From assembly GCA_011037195.1 (NCBI GenBank), contig JAAEAF010003084.1, positions 92,954 through 156,953 on the forward strand: a stretch of 64,000 nucleotides of DNA, read 5' to 3'. Numbering within the stretch: position 1 is the first letter of the stretch; each line of letters opens with the position of its first letter. The notes below the pieces were generated by a model. The model was given only the letters and a program-made list of their open reading frames with translations, was not told the origin of the DNA and searched no databases. This DNA is from Triatoma infestans (lineage: Eukaryota; Arthropoda; Insecta; Hemiptera; Reduviidae). Of the stretch, positions 1-18,959 are shown piece by piece. The translations under genes were made by a program, and so were the position numbers.

Positions 1-3000
1 TTTTTTTTCAATGACTAAATTATAATATTTTATGAGATGTTATATAAAATGTGAATACGTAGTGTCTATTTCACTTTTAAATCAGTCAAAACTTGGATCA
101 GTTTCGGACCGACAAAACTATAATTGCGCCATCTTCTTTCATGAGAGAACCTTCTTATTCTAAGTGTTAATCATTAAAATATTATTAACTTAGGGCTTAA
201 TGATTGATTGTTTAAGATATAATTTTGTCCAGCTGTCAGTTCAACAATTTGGATTTCAGAATCATTAAATTTTTTATTTTAGGAAATAAATTGAGTCAAT
301 TGGTAGAGGATTATCCTGATGAAGAGGCGTTTTGTGCTTATTTCTTGGGCGTTAGGCAACGTAATATACATAATCACTCACTCATGATATTGGAATTAAT
401 CTGATCGACTAAATCATAATATACTCAATTTGCAGCTTTCTTAATCTGCTTTTCTTTTTTTCTTCTTCTTTAATGATTGAATATTTTCACCCAAATGTCA
501 TACCATTTTTACCTAGATTGTGTTCGCGGAGTTAATCATTAATCATAATCAACTTGTGATATTTAGGTTATTTCAAATTGAACGTTTCGCTGCAGTAAAT
601 CCACATCGCTTTCTTACTGGTCATAATCTCAAAGGAATCAACGATCTTCCAAAAAGAAAGTGCTTTGCAAAATTTTGAAGTACAGATTAAAGGCTAAACT
701 TATTAAGCTCTATTTCAAAGCATGTCGAAATAGAGGCTATCCAGGCAACGTATCCAATGCATCAAAGTCGATATTAAAAAAAAAGAATAGCTGAGCTTAA
801 GGAAAAAGGATTTTTATTTCATAGTAAATTTAAGAAAAAAAGTTCAGCTGGATTACAGCAAACTATTAAAAAATAATCAAGCATCCTTATTTATGTAACT
901 ATATTTTGCGATGTTTTTTCGATTCTGAATTGTTGAACCCAGCTGTTTATTGTCTAACATTTTTGACCCAAGTTACACTACGTCTTCTGCCAGTTCCCCC
1001 TTTCTTTTCTCTATGTTTCTTTGTATTAGCTTACACTGTACTGGGTTTTAATAAATCGTTTGAACTTAAGGTGTACCTAAACAAATTACTTGGCGTACAT
1101 TTGTTTATTATAAAAGCTGACTAAAATAATTTATATTTTATTTCAGTATGCCAACGTTAGCTGGAATGTCTAATATTCAATAGATATTGTCATTGTTTGT
1201 ATCACAAAAAAAAAATAACCCGATGGAGTAATATTACCTCATTACTTTCTCTTGAGAAAATAAATCTACAAAAACCCACATGAGGATATTCTACTTCTGA
1301 CTTACCACAGTCCTGGTGTATTTACTTCTATACCTTCTACTACGATATACGAAAGAAGTAAAAATGCAATGGAAGATCCCAAAGTTCCTCCATAGTATAG
1401 CAGAGTGTACATAACTCGTTATCTTTCTTTGAACATAATAAAATTACTTTTTAAGGATTTTGCTCTAAATTTCAAACTGTGGTTGTATATAACCTATAAT
1501 TTAATCACAAAAAAATTTTCTCTTCTAATTATTTTTTGGAAAACAGTTTTTTCTTTTTAGATTTTACAAGGATTTAGGGTTATTGAGGGATGTGTATTTT
1601 TTTTATTTTATTTTTTTTTTTCTTGTATGGAAATGCAATAGAAGCGAGCGCCCTGAAATTAGCTTTGTGTGTTCCAATAGAAGAATAGGTTTATATAGAG
1701 TTTATATTTAAATAAATTAACGAAAAAAATATATATAAGATTTTTTTATATTTCTGTATTATTGGGTGGGCCATATGATGGGATTGTGTTATGTAAAAAA
1801 AAAATAAAATAAAATAAAATAAAGAAAAATTATAACTAAGCCACCTTCAATAATACAATGAAAATGTTTTAGAGTATCGAAAGGTAAATACTTAATTCTT
1901 TTTTTGTTTTTTTAATGAAAGTATAAGTATATATCTTACCATTAAATATTTAGACTGTGTTTGATATTAATTTGTTTTATTTTAATTGTGATATATTTCT
2001 TTATTTCGTCAGTTATATAGTGTCCAAACATTTTAGCTTATCAGTCTGTTATTATTATTTATTATAGTTTTTTTTTTTCCAATTTTTGTATATTAAATGT
2101 ATACAGTTCTTTTTTTAAATATATAGTGTTTTATAAGAATATTGTATATTATTATTTTATTTCTATTTCTATTTTGTAAGATAGTTTTGTCGTATATTTT
2201 AATGTTTAGTTATCTAAATATGAATACTGCTTTATTTTTGACAGAATGTGCAAGTGGCCACCCAAAATTTTGTCTATTTAGTTCAGATTTATTAACTGAT
2301 TAATTTTCTCGGTTTTGAACAATTTTTATTAATATATAAGTAGATGTATATGCTGCTTTAATAATGTGACACAAATATGATGGACTTTTGTTTTGGGTGA
2401 CTTATTTTTTTTTTAATATTTATTTTCTCTTTCACACTTTTTTTTTTTGAGTTTTAACGGAATTTTTTTAATACTAATTAATTCATTAATATTTAATTTA
2501 AATAAATTACTAATTTTTTGACAGCTTTATATTAATATATGAAGTTTTTTTTTTGTATCTTTTAGATAAATGCTCATTATGGAACAAGCACTTATATCTA
2601 CTTTGTACATTTTTTTTTTTTGCTTTAAATTCCTTGTATATTTTATATATAATTTATTAACTCTTATCGGACTTTGAACTGGCCAATAAGTCGAAGTACT
2701 ATTTAGTTATAAATTAAAAACGATTAAAAAAAAAAAAGCTTACTTTTTAAAAAGGTAATTATCGTTTTCAGCGACAAAGTGATATATATCGATTCTATTG
2801 AAATTAGTGTAGAAAGTGACGTTTTTTTCTCTTTATGAAGTAAAAAAAAAAAAAAAAAATTATTTTTTAAAAATATTCCGTTTTAAATAAATCTCCGTCA
2901 GAGTCTCATTAATTATATGAATTTGACCGTCACATCATTCCTTATATAATATATAACTTCGTCTGTAGCATGTTTGCCATTATTCACTTAATTTCCTTTT

Positions 3001-3164
3001 GTTGGATCAAAGATATTCTGCTGTCTTTTAGAGTTGCCTTCTTGAAGGTTTAACATTGGAATAGTTGTATCTTGTAAGAGTCGTCGGCTCCACATTCATA
3101 TTGTTTTTAAGGTTTGTCAATAGCCATAATTCTTTGAGTTACTTATTTGGCACTTTAGAACACT
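1..3164. other. AT-rich non-genic stretch
   Basis: Mostly AT-rich sequence with many A and T homopolymers and an AAAAT-type short repeat near 1799-1826. Two short open segments with more balanced composition stand out: about 285-355, preceded by a TTTTATTTTAG acceptor-like sequence, and about 560-678, which follows an ATATTTAG. They could be remnants of coding exons, but I do not recognise the products and could not join them in frame. Nothing else is supportable. Confidence 0.4.
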
Positions 3165-3371
3165 ATGAAATTTAAAATACTGGACTCTCACTCGGAGATC
3201 CCGGGTTCGAGTCCAGTTGTGCTTCTCCTAGATTTTTTTCTTCCCTAGGAACCTCTACAGCTCATAGTGCGGACATGGACAGTGTTGTCTATAACGAGAG
3301 AACACTGTCCGGAGGCCGGCAGTGCACTGAGAAGGATCCGGGCGCTAAATGCCCATAGATGTTGACGCCCT

Positions 3372-3412
<41 letters not shown>
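3165..3412 (+). mobile_element. tRNA-derived SINE with poly(A) tail, copy 1
   Basis: A clear RNA polymerase III B box (GGTTCGAGTCC) lies near 3203-3213, followed by a GC-richer body and a terminal run of about 30 A residues at 3381-3412. The body shares CCTAGGA, a TACAGC segment and a GATGTTGACGC segment just before the A tail with the copy at 26452-26585. That copy keeps the A box that this one lacks. A CT-rich microsatellite follows at about 3460-3483. The open frames here are translations of the A tail and are not genes. Confidence 0.65.
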
Positions 3413-5214
3413 AAAATCCATGATGTTAATAGGAGCATATCTCTTTTTCTCACACACATTTTCTCTCTCTCTCTTTCTCTCACCCTACCTTACTTTTATG
3501 TTGCGCCCTTGGCCCACTCGAGAGAAGCTCGAGGAATGGGAAAAAGAATCGGCTTTCCCAGTGATCCCAGTTTCTGCGAATCTTCCATGCTGTCATTCTC
3601 TCATCTGCTTTACGGCTATCTTGTATTCTTGGTTTACGTTTTTTTTTTTTGCGCATCAACTTGTGTGCCCTTGGTTTATTATTAATATTTTGTACTATTA
3701 TTCATAATTTTTAATAAATTCCTAAAATAATACTGATCTTGTCGTTTAAGCGTGTATAAAGATAATAGAAATGTTAAATTGAAAGTATTAAATAAATAAA
3801 TACTAGATATATAAAAAATGTACACTTTCAAATCTAATTTCGTAAATATTTGTGCAACCACAATCATAATGTCATGTAACAAATATATCATCAGCCGATA
3901 AGGGTTAAATGTTTATAATATTTCATTATTTTTTTATTTTTTATTTAATAATAAAAACATCCATATGAATTAATATTAAATAAATATAATAAAATATTAT
4001 TATTATTCATACAAATAATATTACACACAATATTAAGGTAATTATATAAATTGAATTACTGATTTTATGCACAAAAAAAAAAAAATGTCTAGCCGCATCT
4101 TATTATTACTGTTTCAAAAAATATTATGACCCATAATTTAAACAAGCATTAAATATAATCATTTATATATTTAGTACCAAATATGCACATATATTATTAA
4201 TAATCTTATTGTCCATTAAAAGAAATTTATTACATTAAAAACGGATTATAATTGTTTATTCTATTTTTATTCAGTATTTTTTTTTAATTATTTTTCTTAT
4301 TGTTTTATTTATTTTTTATTAAGAAATTTTCATTCATAAGAATGTAAAATTTTATTTTCTCATAGCTTGTGAAAAGGCTTAAGTTTAATTTATATGTTAA
4401 AATGTAAAATTAAAAAAAAAAATAATAACAAAAAACAAAGTATTAAACGACTTCTGCATTTTTACATTTATTGATGTTTTTAGAGTTTAAGGATTTGCAA
4501 AATAATAATTATACAAAAAAAATAAAAAATAAAATTATAATTGTAGGTAAAGCGTATTAAAAAACTATATATATATGTATAATCCAAAGGAAAAGGGGGA
4601 TATATTTAAAAATAAAAAAAAGTATGATGGTATTACTGAAGAATTTTTTTTAAATAAGAATTTTCTTTATATTGATTGAATTATAACCAAAAAATATTCA
4701 TTTTAATTAACTGGTTTTTTTTTTTTTTTTTTTTTTAATTTGTTTTTAATATGTAATTTCCTTCTTTTATTTTAAATGTTAATCCATTTTTTTCTCAATT
4801 GTGAAAATGTATATAAAACATTTTTTTGTATATAATTTTTGTTTTAGTAAGCATATTTAACAAATATAATTTGAGAATATTGTATTGAATTCATTTATTT
4901 ATTTTATTTTCTTTATTCTATAAACATGATTTACTTCAATTTTCCACTTTTCTCCTTTCACTTCTTCTTTATCCCAAGTATATATCGCTCTTAATCAAAC
5001 TTTTCTTCGATAGTTTATACATATTAAATATTTATTTTTCGAAATCGTTCCGCAAGCCTTTCTACCAACAGAGCGGATCTTAATTGAACGTAATTTTTTT
5101 TTTTAATGAATCTTCTTCTTCCATTGGCTATACGGTCCTTGAAGAACTTTTTCTAAGGAATACTCGATAAAATTTAAAACTTTTCTCTATTCAATTTTAA
5201 TTAGCACTGTTTAG
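3413..5214. other. AT-rich non-genic stretch
   Basis: Very AT-rich with many homopolymer runs, including a 23-nt T run near 4714. I see no coding segment, RNA gene or element ends. Confidence 0.5.
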
Positions 5215-6112
5215 AAAAAAAAAAAATCGTGTGAAACACTCACACAACTTTCTCTCACTCCGGTTCTCAAAATTATAATTGACAAATTTTATAGTTAGTG
5301 TATCAAATTTAATGAAATTCGTCAAAACCGAAAAAAAACTGTTCAGTAAAGGCGCACTTCCGGTTTAATAATATTCTTGAAACTCGGAATTTTGGTCATC
5401 TATTTATTTCTAATTAATTTTGTTTGGATGACAGAATTGTATAATCAACTATATATAGCACGTTAACACCTCCTCTCCCCAAAAAGTGCCCTTAAATGAA
5501 TTTTCCTAGAGAAATGTTTTAAATAAAAGTTGTATATCTTTGTATATATAGTTAATATATAAAGTTTTAAGAAAATCGTCGGAGCCATGTTTGAGAAAAT
5601 CGCGAAAATGTGAAAAAAATCATTTAGTAAAGTGGTAAAGTTAACGCACTTGCGGTCATCAAAGTTTTTTCAAATTCGGAATTTCTACAACATATCTAAT
5701 CTAATTAACATTATTTAAATGACAGAATTGTCTAATAAACTGAAATAGCACTTTAGAGGAAACCGAAACCCCACCCCTCCCCTAAAAGTACATTTAAATG
5801 AATTTTTCCTGGGAAATGTTTCGAATAAAAGTTGCAGCCCTTTGTATTATGTATGTGTAGTTGATGTACCAAGCCTCAAGAAAATCGTTGGAGCCATTTT
5901 TGAGAAAATTGCAAAAAAGTAAAAAAAATAAGAGAAAGTAAAAAAAACTAGTAAAGTTGTACTTCCGGTTGAGGAATTTTCGTATAACGTACTGTCAGAT
6001 CCTACGGTGATGCCTAAATGGAATATGAAGTTTGAACATTCTACATTTTTGAGCTCAAAACGGATATTTCCGGTGAAAACTCAATATCGAAAATTTAACA
6101 TGATACAATATT
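5215..6112 (-). repeat. Unrecognised dispersed repeat (family R1), copy 1
   Basis: This copy is the reverse orientation of the repeats at 19930-21540 and 36680-37622. It begins with a CACACAACTTTCTCT segment and contains two successive degenerate units about 300 bp apart, each with a GGAGCCAT...GAGAAAAT segment (about 5580 and 5889) and a TGAATTTTTCCT-like segment. No open frame survives and no family name is known to me. It could be a non-autonomous DNA element or a dispersed satellite-like unit. Confidence 0.6.
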
Positions 6113-9100
6113 TCCTCTTATTAAAGTAAAAAGACAACAAAAAATAGATTTAATCTGATCGAATAAATTAAACATTATTGTAGTAGTTTGGAATGTTGTC
6201 ATAGTGTGTAGTGTATAATTAGAAGAAATCTATTATTGAAAATTTGTCAAATAGTTATCACCTGATTGACAAGTCGCTTTGAAAGTTAATACCTCAAGAA
6301 ATAGATTCTTTTAATGATTAGTTTATAATATTCTTTTTGTGATAGAAAATTCTATGCAAAAGTTAGTTGTTTGCTATCGCTTTTAGAGTAAAGTAATGAA
6401 ATTTCAGCTACCTTTGCACATAATTTCAAAGGGAAATGATTTATTGTGATAGTGGGGAATGCTAACTCAAAGGTAAGTTACCTAATAGAGGTATACCAAT
6501 ACATAAACGGTATTGAAATCACTATAAATACTAAAATTATTGTTAATATTATCTTTCCTTGTTACATACATGATTAGCATTGCTATATCATCATAGCGGA
6601 TTGAACAACTCACCTACATTCATATCCCATTTACTTTCATTCTAAAATTTTTTCTATAATCAAACCACCTCCCAAAATAAAAGAAAAAGGAGAAATATGT
6701 TTTTAAATCCGGGTAACTGTATTTTTAATAAATATTTAAAAATCGAAAGATATTTTCAACTACTAAAGTCTTCAAATAAGATTGAAATAGGAAACTTTTC
6801 GAAAAGATGATATATAGATTTAATATAACTATTGTTTCAGAGAAGGTACCCAAGGAATGATACCAGTATATGCCCGATATAAGTTTTCTAAACTCTCTAT
6901 ATATTTCCAAAATATAAGAAAACCTAATGTACAAAAAGATTTTTAAAGCTCGTGACAGAATCAAAAACAATTTCACTCCATCAATTCTGATTCAAGTACG
7001 CCAAACTAAGAGAACATACTGTTCACACTCACTATTAGTCTACAATATGTTATTTTAAACAATGTAGAAAGAACAGCAATGGTTGTGTGTATATATTAAG
7101 CTATATGTTACAGTGTACAATTACTGAGGATTCCTTAAAGAGTCCTAACATTTATTGTTTTTACCTTATTGTTTGTTTATATAAATTATATTGCTAATAA
7201 ACACTGCCATCCTTTCTTCATTGTTTATCTATCTTATATGACTAATAAATATTGACACTCTCTCTTTTCATTGTTTATAAAATTCTAATGTTGATCCCCT
7301 TAGGACGAAACGTTTCGAGAGACAAATTAAAATTAAAACAAATTGAGAAGTTTTATTTCACTAATAATCAACGGAATAAGTCAACATCCATTGCTCAGAA
7401 TTGAACACACAAAAAAAAAAACAGTTTTCCTCTCCAATTTACTATCATTTGCTCCTTCCATCCTCCAACCCGTGATATCACGCTTAGAATCACTTGCGTT
7501 TACAATACTCTATTTTCGATTCTGTTAAACGAAAAATAGGAATTGTATCCTAAGCTGTTCAAATGATCTAAGAGAAATATTTCATAGTAAGAATAAAATA
7601 TTTTGTTACATACAAATGGCTAAGCACTTCGAAGTTGTTTAGTTTGACATCTTTGCTTGAAGGAACTCTTTTGCAATAGTATGAGAATCGGATACCAAAA
7701 CACTGATTCGAACACAACCAAATATAGATCAATTGCATTATTCTATTGAAGATAAGTGACAGAAAAACATCCTAATTTTTAATAATTGTTTGATTTTTGT
7801 ATTTGTCTCTCGAGAATGCAGCACAGTTTTAGTGTGTCTCAAGAAGTGCTGTACACTTTATTTCTTATGATAGGACTAGATGATAATATCGTATCTTGTT
7901 CAGCAAAAGGAGATCTGCTACCTACTTACAAAACACATTCTCTACTCCTATCTGACTTTTATCGGGCTTAAATATGATGAAGCTCATCTTATTGGTTTGC
8001 ATTAAATATTTGGTTAGGGATTTCATGTTCAAATATGCTCATATGGACCAACTTCCGTTGACTAGTTTATTTTTTTATGAATTATTTATTCGTTGCTATA
8101 GAGGAAGGGCGTTTTACATCTTCATCTCCAGAGACAAGAAGTAGTAAATGAATAAGAGATAAAGCATATTTCCTGTGGAGACCATTTGCAAGTTTTAATG
8201 TAGAGTATTGGAGCGTGAAAGTGACCATTAGAACTTAGGTGGCAATGAAGTTGTACCTGAAGAACTCATCACTCAAAGTAAATATGATAAAAAATGGGAT
8301 TAGCCATCTGATCAGAATCTGAAAATGTCAAAAGATTGATTTAGAGAGAGGAAGACTCTCAGATTTGATCATATAGTAGGGAACAAAGATTTCAACATAA
8401 TAAATACAACGTTTAAACTACCATTAGCAGAAAAACCATTCTCCTGAATTGTATAGAAATGACCAAGGAAATAAGAGAACGAATGGAGACAAATATTGGT
8501 TTCCTAAACAATGAAAAGAAAGACTGGAAGGATATGGTAATTTGATGTGAAAGAATCTCAGAATCAATATTTATTAGGAAACAGGTGGTAAAAAAGGAGA
8601 GGCTGGCCTTGAATTATAATCTAATGTCAAGGAAAGCAAGTATGAAAATAGTTCGCAAGAAGAAAAGCAGAAATACTGCAAAAAAAAACCTTTGCAGGGA
8701 ATTTTCGTCTGAGGAAACCCTGATTTCAATGAGGAATTTCAATATTAAATGTGATTATTGTATGACGATTGATGTGTATTCCGCAGATTGACATCGAAAA
8801 GAAAACTAATAAAATAAGGGTCAACACATGCTGCATTTTTCTTATTTTCTGATGGCATTGTTCCAAAAATGTTTAATTCCTGAATGAAAGAGGAGAAAAT
8901 CAGTGAGATCCTTTTCCAAGAAATTTAACTAAATATATTTGTAATTCTCAATATTAAAATTTTTATACATAATTTATATTAATATAATTCTTAACTTTTT
9001 TTTTTTATTTTTTCAAAAAATTCCTTCAGGAAGGAGGCACTCTGTGCAAGCTTTAAGCAATTTGTAGCTGCTTTTATAGAGCTTATTTGTTTTCGTTATT

Positions 9101-9237
9101 TATGTATCTATTGGCCTTTATATTCACTTTATGTTTATCATTGTTGTTTTCTATAAATGTTTTCACTATAAAATAATTTAAAAAATGAAACAAGCAAAAT
9201 GTAACTATTGTTTATATTAGTTTAAAAGATATGTAAT
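6113..9237. other. Non-genic stretch with decayed repeats
   Basis: No recognisable gene. Near 7286-7325 a GGACGAAACGTTTCGAGAG segment resembles the 3' half of the hammerhead-like elements found elsewhere in the window, but the CTGANGA half is not intact. The open frame at 8585-8791 (68 codons, Lys/Arg-rich) matches nothing I recognise and may be a decayed element. Confidence 0.35.
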
Positions 9238-9570
9238 TGATGATTATGATAGTGGGATTCGGTCTTTTTTTTAAAAATAAAAAAACTTAAATTTTTGCCA
9301 ACGTTTCGATAAATATATTGTCTTTATCAAGGCATAAAAATAAGAAATGTTAAAAAAATCTTCGCTATTCTCTGTGGTGTTGAGGTGTTCCCACCCTATT
9401 TATTTTTCTTAAAATTTAAGTTAAAGTTGTCATGTTTTGAAGATTTTTTTAACAATTCTTATTATTATGCCTTCATAAAGGCAATATATTTGTCGAAACG
9501 TTCGCAAAAATTTGTTTTTTTTATATAAAAAATAAAAAAGAAGACGAATCTCATTATCCTTATCCATCAT
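9238..9570. mobile_element. Foldback element with two degenerate hammerhead-like motifs
   Basis: Left (about 9238-9357) and right (about 9440-9570) arms are inverted copies of each other. Both carry a motif of the form GCC-TTNATAA-helix-GAAACGTT-NGC, on the minus strand at 9294-9335 and on the plus strand at 9468-9507. The core differs from CTGANGA at two positions in the left arm and three in the right, so cleavage activity is doubtful. The arrangement, with both motifs facing outward, is the same as in the better preserved foldbacks further right. Confidence 0.5.
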
Positions 9571-10759
9571 TTAAGAACGGTCGAGAAGAAACGGTCTTCC
9601 ATATGTAATTGAATTTTTGATTCTCTAGATGGAGTGAGAAAATTAGTTTCTCCAAAAATTATAAAGAATTAAGTTGATTTTGAATCAAAAATTCAAATCT
9701 ACAATTAGAGAATAAATTTCTCGGTTCTTGATATTGGAGGGCCAGTAATTGCCAGAATATGTCGTTAATACGGAGCCAGATATGAGCAGCCTAGCTCATA
9801 CGTCACATGACAAATGAAAAGAATAATTTATTCCTTAATAGTAGCACTTACAAATGTGAACAAATAGTGGTTAAAAAGACAAATCCACTGTGACCTAATG
9901 AGACTTCCTTGGATATCAAGTCTGGTGAAAGCACCAGAGAATATAGTGGTCTCTTGAGGGTAAAATGTGAAAGGGAGGTGGTGAGGCAGAGATTGCTGTG
10001 GATTTACTCAAGTAGCCGCACTTATCACCTACCTCTGCAGACTCTTAAGATTGTACGGTAGGAATTTTTAGGTTTAAGGTATGGTGTACTTGTTGTTACT
10101 ACTGCGATAGCCGAAATGACCCAAGATCTTTATATTGGTTTGTTCACTTCCCCCTACGGAGTTAGCATTACCTAATAAAAACAAATGAAAATTAAATATT
10201 CTGGTAATCACTTTTTAAGTGTACTAAAAACCTAATAAAAAACACTTCTAATATCAGAAAAATAGGAATAAAAGGCGCTTATAACCACCGTAGTTGATTT
10301 CGCCCATGAAAAAAAAAAATAAAATCTAAATTTGGTACTTTGTAATATTGATTCTGAAATTTATTACACATTACCAAAAAATTGGAAGCTTGAACAATTT
10401 ATTAGCACTAGATTATTTTTATTTCCAGAGTTAATAGTAGTAATTTAAGTATTTACTACAAAACACTAATGAATATTTATGGGGGAAGTAACGGCAAGCA
10501 ATAAAAGAGATAAATGATATTTTTAAATGAAGTTCCTACAAAACTGAAGATGTAAACAAGTTCATTACGCTTCGTAGTACTACTCTCTAGCCTACTGAAC
10601 AGCCTACATTACCGTATCAATATTGTGATGTTTTGAGTAAGTTATAGGTTAATGATTATGAAAGTAGAGAGCAAAAAAGAAAAGTGTTCTACTTTCAGGC
10701 AGGAGAAAGTTATTTCACTCTACTCATACAGCCACTTGTTAAAGTGATTTTCTTAGAAT
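9571..10759. other. Intergenic region upstream of the SDR gene
   Basis: No coding signal is seen. The last 150 bp presumably hold the promoter and 5' UTR of the dehydrogenase gene, but I see no definite core element. Confidence 0.4.
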
Positions 10760-11776
10760 ATGAGTGCACTAGCTAGATACATAGTTGACTTAGCAAAAAA
10801 AATTAGTTTTGTTTTAGATTACATTTTGTTTGAGATCGTTTATTTTGCACTTGGTGGTCAATCTATGATAGAAGATATTATTTTGCAGAGCAAAAATAAA
10901 TGTGCTTTAGTAAATAAAAACGGTGAAGTGGCTGTCGTTACAGGTGGATCAAGAGGTATTGGAGCCACCTTAGTAAAGAAGTTATTGCAATGTGAAATGA
11001 CTGTTATTATCGGTTGTCGAAATATAGAAGCAGGTTTAAAAGCTGTTCGACACATAAGAGAAGAAGGAATTACCAAGGGTGAAGCTCACGTGTACAAACT
11101 GGATTTGGAATCAATGCAGTCTGTAAGGGAATTTGCAAATGAAGTACTTAAAAACTTTGAATATCTTAATCTACTTGTTAATAACGCTGGTATTATGTTC
11201 CCTCCATATCGCGAGACCGTGGATGGGTTTGAATCACAATTGGCAGTGAATTATTTGGCTCCTTTTTATTTAACACATTTATTAATGCCTTTGCTAAATA
11301 AAAAAGAAGCAAGTAGGGTAGTTATGGTAACTTCATGTGCACATATTGCCGCTAGGCAAATACATTTTGAAAGTATGAATATGAAAAAAAATTACATTCC
11401 TAGTGCAGCTTATGCCCAATCGAAACTTTGCCAGGTGCTTTTCACATCGGTAATTGATAGGCAGTTAAGAGAGAGGAACTGTAATGTATACGTTTTAGCT
11501 GTGCACCCAGGTATTGTTAACACTGACTTATTCAATGGTACTTCGTTGAAGAAAATATTCCCTTGGGTACTTAAATTTATATGCAAAGATGTTGATGCAG
11601 GAGCAACAAGTGTTTTAGCTCCATGTATTTCGCCAAGTTGGAATAAGAAGGGAGGAATTTATTTAAGCAACTGTACTGTAACATCACCTTCAAAACTGGC
11701 TCAAAATGTAGAACTTCAAAAGGAACTATTAAGATATTCCCTAAATGTATTAAACATTTCTACATTCGGAGAATGA
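10760..11776 (+). CDS. DHRSX: Short-chain dehydrogenase/reductase, DHRSX-like
   Basis: This single open frame of 338 aa is a classical membrane-associated SDR. An N-terminal hydrophobic stretch (about residues 8-33) could anchor it to a membrane. The NAD(P)-binding motif TGGSRGIG is at 61-68, LDLESM at about 114-119, NNAG at 141-144, the catalytic-region VTS at 190-192, and the active-site YAQSK with Tyr218 and Lys222. A VHPGIVNTD segment follows at about 248-256. Length and sequence, including the DGFE...NYLAPFYLT region and the C-terminal GGIYL segment, resemble vertebrate DHRSX (about 330 aa, a polyprenol/dolichol-pathway dehydrogenase). Retinol-dehydrogenase-like or WWOX-like SDRs are the alternatives. 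The first Met is chosen because it precedes the hydrophobic segment. The gene has no introns, which may indicate a retrocopy or simple intron loss. The frame is fully intact. Confidence 0.8.
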   Translation: MSALARYIVDLAKKISFVLDYILFEIVYFALGGQSMIEDIILQSKNKCALVNKNGEVAVVTGGSRGIGATLVKKLLQCEMTVIIGCRNIEAGLKAVRHIREEGITKGEAHVYKLDLESMQSVREFANEVLKNFEYLNLLVNNAGIMFPPYRETVDGFESQLAVNYLAPFYLTHLLMPLLNKKEASRVVMVTSCAHIAARQIHFESMNMKKNYIPSAAYAQSKLCQVLFTSVIDRQLRERNCNVYVLAVHPGIVNTDLFNGTSLKKIFPWVLKFICKDVDAGATSVLAPCISPSWNKKGGIYLSNCTVTSPSKLAQNVELQKELLRYSLNVLNISTFGE

Positions 11777-12130
11777 TTTATATATATATAAATAATCACT
11801 ATAAAACATTAGAGCTAATTTGAAATTTCGTGCAGATGACGAAGAGTTAGAATATACACTGGAACTTAGGCCAGCCAACTTTATTTCTGTATTGAGGAAT
11901 TTTGTGGTTCACCTCTGCAAATAAGCACAACCTTTCTTAAAGGTATTCTCATTCTTAATTTCATTTAAGAAAGTAAACAGAATGTTGGTTTCAAATTTTA
12001 GTCGCAACAATAACAGAATTATTGAATTAAAAATTGTCAATAATTTAACCTATAAAGTGAGAAAGTTGTAAACCTCAATACATGTATTAATTTTTAATAA
12101 TCACATGTCACTAATTGTATTTTATATAAA

Positions 12131-12136
12131 AATAAA
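12131..12136 (+). terminator. Possible poly(A) signal of the SDR gene
   Basis: An AATAAA hexamer lies 355 bp after the stop codon. In DNA this AT-rich such hexamers arise by chance, so this is only a candidate. Confidence 0.3.
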
Positions 12137-12355
12137 TTTTATTTTAATTAATTTGCTTCTTTCTACTTATTTAATGCCTTGAACTTTTTGGAATTATCTT
12201 CTGTAAAGTACTTAAAAAATTGGTAACCTTGATGATTAAGTCATCAAAGAACAGATATCCATTTTGGGTACAAGTTCTGTGCAGCCGGTTCTAGGTTAGG
12301 TTGGTTTCTTTTTTTTCTAGTTAACCTAAGATCGGTTTGTCACTCACTTTGTATA

Positions 12356-18278
<5,923 letters not shown>

Positions 18279-18903
18279 TTAAAGAAAATAACAACAAATG
18301 AAAGCGAAAATTTTCAGTGTAGTGTCTCATTTTTCTTAAACAAATGCAAGTGCACAGAATGGTAGCTGCTGGTACTTCATGTAAATAATTTACAGTGCGT
18401 ACTTTTTAAATAGTTATTTTTTATGTACCATACATAGGATAAAATTGTAAAAAAGAGAAAAAAAAAACATTTTTTTTCTTTATTAAAATTTTTTGTTGTG
18501 TTTAATACAAACTTATTTAAAACCCACACTAGTCAAACCAGGCACTCCACTGTAGAAAACGAAAAGTTTATGGAGGAGAGAAAATAAATTAAGACAATAG
18601 TTTTTCTGTTTTCAATAGAAATTGAAGATGAATAATATTAATTAAATTGAAAATTTACATATAGCAAAATTTTTAGAAATAAATATTTTATACTTGGAAG
18701 GTATGTTACAATAGTTATTTTACAAATTTGTTATATAATACAGGAATTATCTACATTAATAAAAACTTCCTAAAGTTTGCTTAGTTAAATATCATTAAAC
18801 AATAAACTAAATGGGTTCTTTTTAAATATTTGTTGCATTAGTAAATTTGACAAGGGTTGTACAGGTAGGAACTGTGGAATGTATTTCCTATGATGATGTG
18901 AAA
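18279..18903. other. Convergent 3' ends of NDUFAB1 and CCZ1
   Basis: Both genes end here on opposite strands, about 630 bp apart. Hexamers that could serve as poly(A) signals exist (plus AATAAA near 18584, minus AATAAA near 18480), which would make the 3' UTRs overlap. This is inference from sequence only. Confidence 0.4.
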
Positions 18904-18959
18904 TCAAAGATGGAAAAATATACTTTTCAGCTGTTTCTCACAAATTTTTTTAACTTCCT
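18904..18959 (-). CDS. CCZ1: CCZ1 exon 11 (C-terminus)
   Basis: 56 nt after TTTTTCAG. Together with the leftover base of exon 10 it gives 18 codons, EEVKKICEKQLKSIFFHL, and TGA. The match to the conserved family C-terminus EEVKKLC...IFF identifies this small distant exon. Confidence 0.92.

Noticed and set aside
285..678. Exons of a host gene at the left edge
   Set aside because: The two open segments have plausible composition, but no family match and no in-frame splice join; kept only as a note.
3289..3707. Open frames on both strands encoding poly-Lys, poly-Phe and Ser/Leu runs
   Set aside because: They translate the SINE A tail and the CT microsatellite.
10858..11076. Minus-strand frame opposite the SDR gene
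   Set aside because: Antisense shadow of the dehydrogenase coding region.
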